From Methylococcaceae bacterium UBA659 (GTDB lineage: Bacteria > Pseudomonadota > Gammaproteobacteria > Methylococcales > Methylomonadaceae): a DNA stretch of 9,643 nucleotides. Below the pieces are notes generated by a model. That model was given only the letters and a program-made list of their open reading frames with translations. It searched no databases and was not told where the DNA came from. The DNA lies in NCBI GenBank assembly GCA_002299495.1, contig DBNZ01000049.1:1-9643 (forward strand). Reading direction: 5' to 3'. This document shows, piece by piece, positions 6,180 through 9,643 of the stretch (the first letter of the stretch is position 1; each line of letters opens with the position of its first letter). Both the position numbers and the translations under genes were made by a program.

Positions 6180-7162
6180 AAGGTTATCTGAATGGGTTGG
6201 CTGGTCAGGAATTGCAGCTTAGGTGGGTCTTGTTGATGCAACTGCATGACCAAATCGGCAACATTAATGCCCAATGCCTGTTTCAGCCCAGTGTAGGAGG
6301 TGGTCAAGCGCGGATTGACCTCCAGCACCCAGCACCCGGCATCCGTCTCGATCAGGTCTACCCCGACATAACCCCACAAACCGGGAATGGCCGCCGCTAT
6401 CGCCTGTAATATCCGCTGATACCCGCCATCATCGGTTTGGTAATTGACGATGATTCGCGTTAACCGGTAGCCGCTGTCCACCACGGTAAATTCCTGCAAG
6501 TTGTAGCTCAATAACCACGCTTGACCTTGTTTGAACAAACCGGACAGGCTGCTCTTTCGCCCGGAAAAATGGGGCTGGACAACCCATAGTCGAAGTTCCG
6601 CAACGCTCGCCTTAACCCCCGCCAAATCATGAACTATGCGGTTGCCGTCACAACCTACGCCATCTATCGGTTTAACCACCCATTCGCCCGCTTCGGCTTC
6701 GGCTTCGGCTTCGGCATCAACCAACAAACGGGTCGGCACGGTAGCTATCTGATGCTGGCATAAACGCAGGTAAGTCTGGTATTTGTTGCCCGCCAAAGCC
6801 ACCGCATCTGCCGGCGAAACCAGCAACCGTTTACCCAAATCAGCGACCACCTGGCACAAAGCCTGCAAAATACCGCCCGACTCGGGCGCCACCGGCCAAA
6901 CCGCATCGCTTTGCCGCGCCAAGGTCATGAACAGTTGCCGATAATCCTGCCCCAACCCAAGGACTGTCACATCCGCCCCTTTAACATCCATGCCAGCTAC
7001 GAACCGATGCTCAAGCATGACGCTGACCCGCACCTCATGCAGCTCTAAAAAGTCTTCCAACAAGGCCTGCAACATCAACCGCCCTTCCTGCGCTAAACTA
7101 GGCGGCAATGGTTGACGGCTAAAGCCACCGCCCGTGATGAATTCAAATACCAAAACCCGCAT
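6176..7162 (-). CDS. MfnD-like ATP-grasp ligase of the methylofuran/H4MPT gene set
   Basis: This 328-residue ATP-grasp protein resembles the methylotroph Orf17 group and archaeal MfnD, which ligates glutamate to tyramine in methanofuran synthesis. It begins MRVLVFEFITGGG, the diagnostic opening of this group, which fixes the start. ATP-grasp elements follow: the nucleotide-binding strand WVVKPIDGVGCDG (161-173), the segment SGRKSSLSG (200-208), GVDLIE (267-272) and the metal-binding EVNPR (281-285) followed by LTTSYTGL. All key acidic and basic positions I can judge are retained. Just before the nucleotide-binding strand is an (EA)4 run at 151-158, encoded by a hexanucleotide tandem repeat. 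The gene leads the operon with mfnF (4-bp overlap) and ftsH. No Shine-Dalgarno is visible, and the divergent HisA-like start is only 5 bp away. The function is inferred from the family and context; which glutamate acceptor it uses is unknown. Confidence 0.87.
   Translation of the reverse strand: MRVLVFEFITGGGFSRQPLPPSLAQEGRLMLQALLEDFLELHEVRVSVMLEHRFVAGMDVKGADVTVLGLGQDYRQLFMTLARQSDAVWPVAPESGGILQALCQVVADLGKRLLVSPADAVALAGNKYQTYLRLCQHQIATVPTRLLVDAEAEAEAEAGEWVVKPIDGVGCDGNRIVHDLAGVKASVAELRLWVVQPHFSGRKSSLSGLFKQGQAWLLSYNLQEFTVVDSGYRLTRIIVNYQTDDGGYQRILQAIAAAIPGLWGYVGVDLIETDAGCWVLEVNPRLTTSYTGLKQALGINVADLVMQLHQQDPPKLQFLTSQPIQITL
6690..6715. repeat. Hexanucleotide tandem repeat (GCTTCG)x4 plus 2 bp in mfnD
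   Basis: Four perfect copies of GCTTCG plus GC run in tandem over 26 bp. On the coding strand they encode alternating Ala and Glu (residues 150-158 of the MfnD-like protein). Because the unit is 6 bp, gain or loss of copies would keep the frame and only change the number of Glu-Ala pairs. Confidence 0.95.
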
Positions 7163-7167
7163 GCGTT

Positions 7168-7848
7168 ATGAAAATTATTCCCGTCATTGATTTAAAAAAT
7201 GGCCTAGCCGTCCATGCCAAACAGGGCCGACGTGCCCATTACCAACCCATTAACTCGCCGTTATGCCGATCCGCAGATATTTTTGATGTCATTGCAGCGT
7301 TTCTAAGCCTTTTTAACTTCGACACTTTTTATATTGCAGACCTAGATGCGATCACCAATATGGGCAATCATGACCGCTTAATCGCAGAAGCGGTAACGGC
7401 CTATCCTGAATTGACGTTTTGGCTGGATCAAGGCTACCGGCAAGCGCCGGATAAACCCGCCCCCCATTGGCAGGTGGTAGGGACAGAAAGCTATGGCGAT
7501 GAGCGACTGGATGAAGTGGCCAAGCTTAACCAGCGATTTATCCTGTCGCTGGATTACCCGCCTACTACGGCGCCCACTGGAAAACTGTTCTACGACAGCC
7601 AACTTTGGCCGGAACAAGTCATCATCATGACCTTAGCTAAGGTCGGCAGCCACAGCGGCCCTGATTTTGCAAAATTGGCTGAATATGTCCAACGCTTTCC
7701 TAACAATACGTTTATAGCCGCCGGCGGGATCAGGAATGCGGATGATTTGTGCGGATTATCGCAAATGGGCATCCACCACGCGTTGGTCGCCAGCAGCCTG
7801 CACACAGGGTCGCTCAGTACCTACGACATCAAACGAATGTCAAATTAA
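7168..7848 (+). CDS. HisA/HisF-related TIM-barrel protein linked to H4MPT genes
   Basis: This 226-residue protein is a relative of HisA (phosphoribosyl-formimino isomerase of histidine synthesis) of the kind that occurs in methylotrophs and methanogens next to H4MPT or methanofuran genes. It starts with the barrel strand MKIIPVIDLKNG, with the catalytic-type D8. A second conserved acid, D129 in ILSLDY, matches the HisA general acid position. Phosphate-binding loops AAGGIRNADDL (184-194) and the VASS segment (207-210) are present, so a phosphorylated ligand is likely. It is somewhat shorter than HisA (about 245) and diverges in the middle, and it lies beside mfnD/mfnF rather than his genes, so a true histidine role is unlikely. 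No Shine-Dalgarno is visible before the ATG, which is fixed by the family match. Its stop overlaps the convergent tsaB by 9 bp. The reaction is unknown. Confidence 0.85.
   Translation: MKIIPVIDLKNGLAVHAKQGRRAHYQPINSPLCRSADIFDVIAAFLSLFNFDTFYIADLDAITNMGNHDRLIAEAVTAYPELTFWLDQGYRQAPDKPAPHWQVVGTESYGDERLDEVAKLNQRFILSLDYPPTTAPTGKLFYDSQLWPEQVIIMTLAKVGSHSGPDFAKLAEYVQRFPNNTFIAAGGIRNADDLCGLSQMGIHHALVASSLHTGSLSTYDIKRMSN
7191..7220 (-). promoter_or_regulatory. Candidate sigma-70 promoter of the mfnD operon inside the HisA-like gene
   Basis: On the minus strand TTGGCA (7220-7215, 5/6 match to the -35) is followed after 18 bp by TTTAAA (7196-7191, 4/6 match to the -10), about 28 bp before the mfnD ATG. Both boxes lie within the first 18 codons of the divergent HisA-like gene, as they must because only 5 bp separates the starts. 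By-eye prediction. Confidence 0.3.
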
Positions 7849-8538
7849 AAGCCCCCTCTCTTCTTCGGTCTTAGCCACTTTATCGCGTAAATAAACGGGT
7901 TGTGCCAATTCTACGGCAACAGCCTGGCCTTTTTGGAACAAACTCTCCCCTAAACGGGCTATCACCGATGCTTTCGGCCAAACATTTTCGGCGACAACAC
8001 CTTCAACCAGCCCCCCTAACCTTTGTTTTAAGTTGTGTCCATAGGTTCGCCAGCCTGAACCTAGGCCAACCCCAGGAAAGCAAGGCAACTCTATATGCTC
8101 CACATCTATCACCCATTCTTTACCCAACAACTGAGCCATACCTTGTTGATCGCGTTGATAAATACCCCAAAATATCTCACCCATCCTGGCATCCATAGCC
8201 GTAAACAACGTTAAAGCCGCATGACCGTCATAATAATCCTGGGCCAGTGCCGCCAAAGTGGATACCGGCAACACCGGCAAATCAGCCCCTAAAGCAATGC
8301 CATGAACCACTGCCGTAGCGATGCGGACGCCCGTGAACGAACCTGGGCCACAGCCAAATGCCAGCGCATCCAATTGGTTTGGCAATAATCCTGCCTCCGC
8401 CATCAAGCTATCAATCATAGGCAAAATCAATCGAGTATGCGCCCTAGGCGCTAATTCCCAACGTTCGCTAACCTCACCCTGAATCAACAACGCCGCCGAG
8501 CAAGCTTCAGTGGCCGTCTCCACTGCCAATATTTTCAT
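7840..8538 (-). CDS. tsaB: tRNA threonylcarbamoyladenosine biosynthesis protein TsaB
   Basis: TsaB is the non-catalytic partner of TsaD in the bacterial complex (with TsaE and the TsaC product) that installs t6A at position 37 of ANN-decoding tRNAs. The 232-residue product matches the E. coli length (231). It opens with MKILAVETATEACSAAL, has the family RAHT at 32-35, and carries the signature GPGSFTGVR at 64-72, followed by TAMDARMGEIFWG. These are typical of the ASKHA-fold TsaB/YeaZ family. Its ATG lies 5 nt after the stop of the upstream helicase gene, with no clear Shine-Dalgarno, so translation is probably coupled. In E. coli yoaA and tsaB (yeaZ) are likewise neighbours, which supports both assignments. 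The 3' end overlaps the convergent HisA-like gene by 9 bp, and no terminator hairpin is seen there. Identification is secure. Confidence 0.97.
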   Translation of the reverse strand: MKILAVETATEACSAALLIQGEVSERWELAPRAHTRLILPMIDSLMAEAGLLPNQLDALAFGCGPGSFTGVRIATAVVHGIALGADLPVLPVSTLAALAQDYYDGHAALTLFTAMDARMGEIFWGIYQRDQQGMAQLLGKEWVIDVEHIELPCFPGVGLGSGWRTYGHNLKQRLGGLVEGVVAENVWPKASVIARLGESLFQKGQAVAVELAQPVYLRDKVAKTEEERGLLI

Positions 8539-8543
8539 ACGGG

Positions 8544-9643
8544 TTATTTGCCGTCTTGGAAAAAGCGCTGCACATCCGCAAGATCACGGGTGCGCTTCAT
8601 CGGTGGCACACTGTCTAAGAACAGTTGGCCATAAGCCCGCTTCAACAGTCGTGGATCACACACCATCAAAACCCCCCGGTCACTGATGTCACGCACTAAT
8701 CGGCCAACCCCCTGCTTTAACGCGATGACCGCGTTTGGCACCTGGTATTCAAAGAAAGGATTCTTCCCCTGTTGCTCCATCACCGATAACCTCGCTTTCA
8801 ACACGGGGTCGCCCGGCGATGAAAAAGGCAATTTTTCAATAATGACACAAGATAAGGCCTCTCCGCGCACATCGACACCCTCCCAAAAACTAGACGTCCC
8901 CAACAAAACGGCATTACCCGCCGCCTTAAATTCTGCAATTAATTTGGCCTTAGGCAGACTACCTTGTACGAATAAGGGATAACTTATTTTTCCTGGTAAA
9001 AGGGTTTCAGCCTGCTTTAAAGACCGGTGACTGGTAAATAGAAAAAATGCCCGGCCTTCACTCGCTTCAAGGACGGGCACCACAAATTCCAAAACACGGG
9101 ATATGAAATCTTCAGCGCTAGGTTGGGGCAAACCCTTAGGATGATAAAACAAGGATTGGTTAGCATAATCAAAAGGGCTATCCCAGCTGACGGTTTTAGC
9201 CTTCTCCAAACCCAAACTCGCCGAAAAGTGTTTGAATTGGTGGGCCACTGTCAAAGTGGCGGAGGTAAAAATCCAGACTGCTTGATGCCGTTGCATGAAC
9301 TTTTGGAAATCAGTGGTGATATCCAAAGGGGTGCGGCTAAAAGTAAACCATTTTTTATGGATTTCAAACCAGCGAATCCATTGGCTGTCGTGGTCGAACA
9401 TGGCCGACAGTTGTTGCAATAATTCTTGTGCCCGTTTGTAAGCATTATCCAGAGCCTTAGTCTTCACGGATGCAATTGAAAGCTGTGCCATAACCCTTTG
9501 CAATTGCTCTTTCAAAGAAACCAAACCACTGGCTAATTTTGGATTCCCGGTAATTTCTGCCCATTCGCCACGCCTTAACTCAATCCCAAAAGCTAACCGT
9601 AAGTGCTTTATTTCGTGTTGTAAATCTTCACAAGCCGTGCGTA
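8544..9643 (-). CDS. YoaA/DinG-family XPD-like ATP-dependent DNA helicase (5' end cut by window edge)
   Basis: This is the C-terminal part (365 residues visible) of an iron-sulfur superfamily-2 helicase of the DinG/YoaA group, which acts in DNA repair and replication-fork processing. The frame stays open to the right edge (reading RTACEDLQHEIKHLRLAFG at its visible start), so the N-terminus with Walker A, the FeS cysteines and the DEAH box lies outside. An apparent TTG start near 9524 is internal. Helicase motifs seen in order are VWIFTSATL, the motif IV-like FLFTSHRSLKQAE, motif V VLLGTSSFWEGVDVRG followed by IIEKLPF, and motif VI QGVGRLVR (near 8691-8714) followed by CDPRL. Five bases separate it from tsaB downstream, as in the E. 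coli yoaA-tsaB pair, so YoaA is more likely than DinG itself. A gene symbol is withheld because the N-terminal half is missing. Confidence 0.92.
   Translation of the reverse strand, partial: RTACEDLQHEIKHLRLAFGIELRRGEWAEITGNPKLASGLVSLKEQLQRVMAQLSIASVKTKALDNAYKRAQELLQQLSAMFDHDSQWIRWFEIHKKWFTFSRTPLDITTDFQKFMQRHQAVWIFTSATLTVAHQFKHFSASLGLEKAKTVSWDSPFDYANQSLFYHPKGLPQPSAEDFISRVLEFVVPVLEASEGRAFFLFTSHRSLKQAETLLPGKISYPLFVQGSLPKAKLIAEFKAAGNAVLLGTSSFWEGVDVRGEALSCVIIEKLPFSSPGDPVLKARLSVMEQQGKNPFFEYQVPNAVIALKQGVGRLVRDISDRGVLMVCDPRLLKRAYGQLFLDSVPPMKRTRDLADVQRFFQDGK

Noticed and set aside
7112..7117. TTGACG as the -35 box of a HisA-like gene promoter
   Set aside because: No acceptable -10 hexamer lies 16-19 bp downstream, so a full promoter could not be called.
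9522..9524. TTG codon as the start of the helicase gene
   Set aside because: The same frame continues open to the right edge with helicase-like sequence, so this is an internal leucine of a truncated gene.
1..9643. Mobile elements, CRISPR arrays, tRNA or rRNA genes, prophage or defence genes
   Set aside because: None was seen: nearly all of the sequence is accounted for by recognisable housekeeping or C1-pathway genes, and the spacers are all 151 bp or shorter.

Overview
The window reads as chromosomal DNA from a gammaproteobacterium that uses the tetrahydromethanopterin (H4MPT)/methylofuran one-carbon pathway. A Methylococcales-type (type I) methanotroph is the best guess. The gammaproteobacterial signal is inferred from zapE, lpxC, a DciA-type helicase loader and the YoaA-type helicase/tsaB pair. 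The C1 signal comes from three linked genes: a MfnF-like ASKHA-fold protein, a MfnD-like ATP-grasp ligase and a HisA/HisF-related barrel. This trio is familiar from methylotrophs and methanogens. No mobile element, CRISPR array, tRNA or rRNA was seen, and coding density is high.

Layout, left half: the 3'-truncated zapE (minus) runs off the left edge. A 151-bp divergent spacer separates it from lpxC (plus), the committed step of lipid A synthesis. lpxC converges on dciA (minus). A 124-bp divergent spacer then leads to thpR (plus), an RNA 2',3'-cyclic phosphodiesterase. thpR converges, with 6 bp between stop codons, on a minus-strand block.

Layout, right half: that minus-strand block is, in transcription order, mfnD-like, mfnF-like and ftsH. 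The first two overlap by ATGA, and 51 bp with a good Shine-Dalgarno precedes ftsH. A hairpin terminator for the block lies inside the last codons of thpR. The HisA-like gene starts head-to-head with mfnD, only 5 bp between start codons, and runs rightward to overlap the 3' end of tsaB by 9 bp. tsaB and a YoaA/DinG-family helicase gene (truncated by the right edge) form a second minus-strand operon with a 5-bp spacer.

How the genes work together: the mfnD, mfnF and hisA-like genes probably make or support the methylofuran/H4MPT cofactors of formaldehyde oxidation. An FtsH protease with an unusual N-terminal extension appears to be co-transcribed with two of them. The remaining genes are envelope, replication and tRNA-modification housekeeping. 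By hand count on sampled 60-base lines, the zapE end is near 41% G+C and the mfn-ftsH block near 57%. No clearly new system is visible. The most unusual points are the 5-bp head-to-head start region, the ftsH linkage and extension, and a hexanucleotide repeat inside mfnD.
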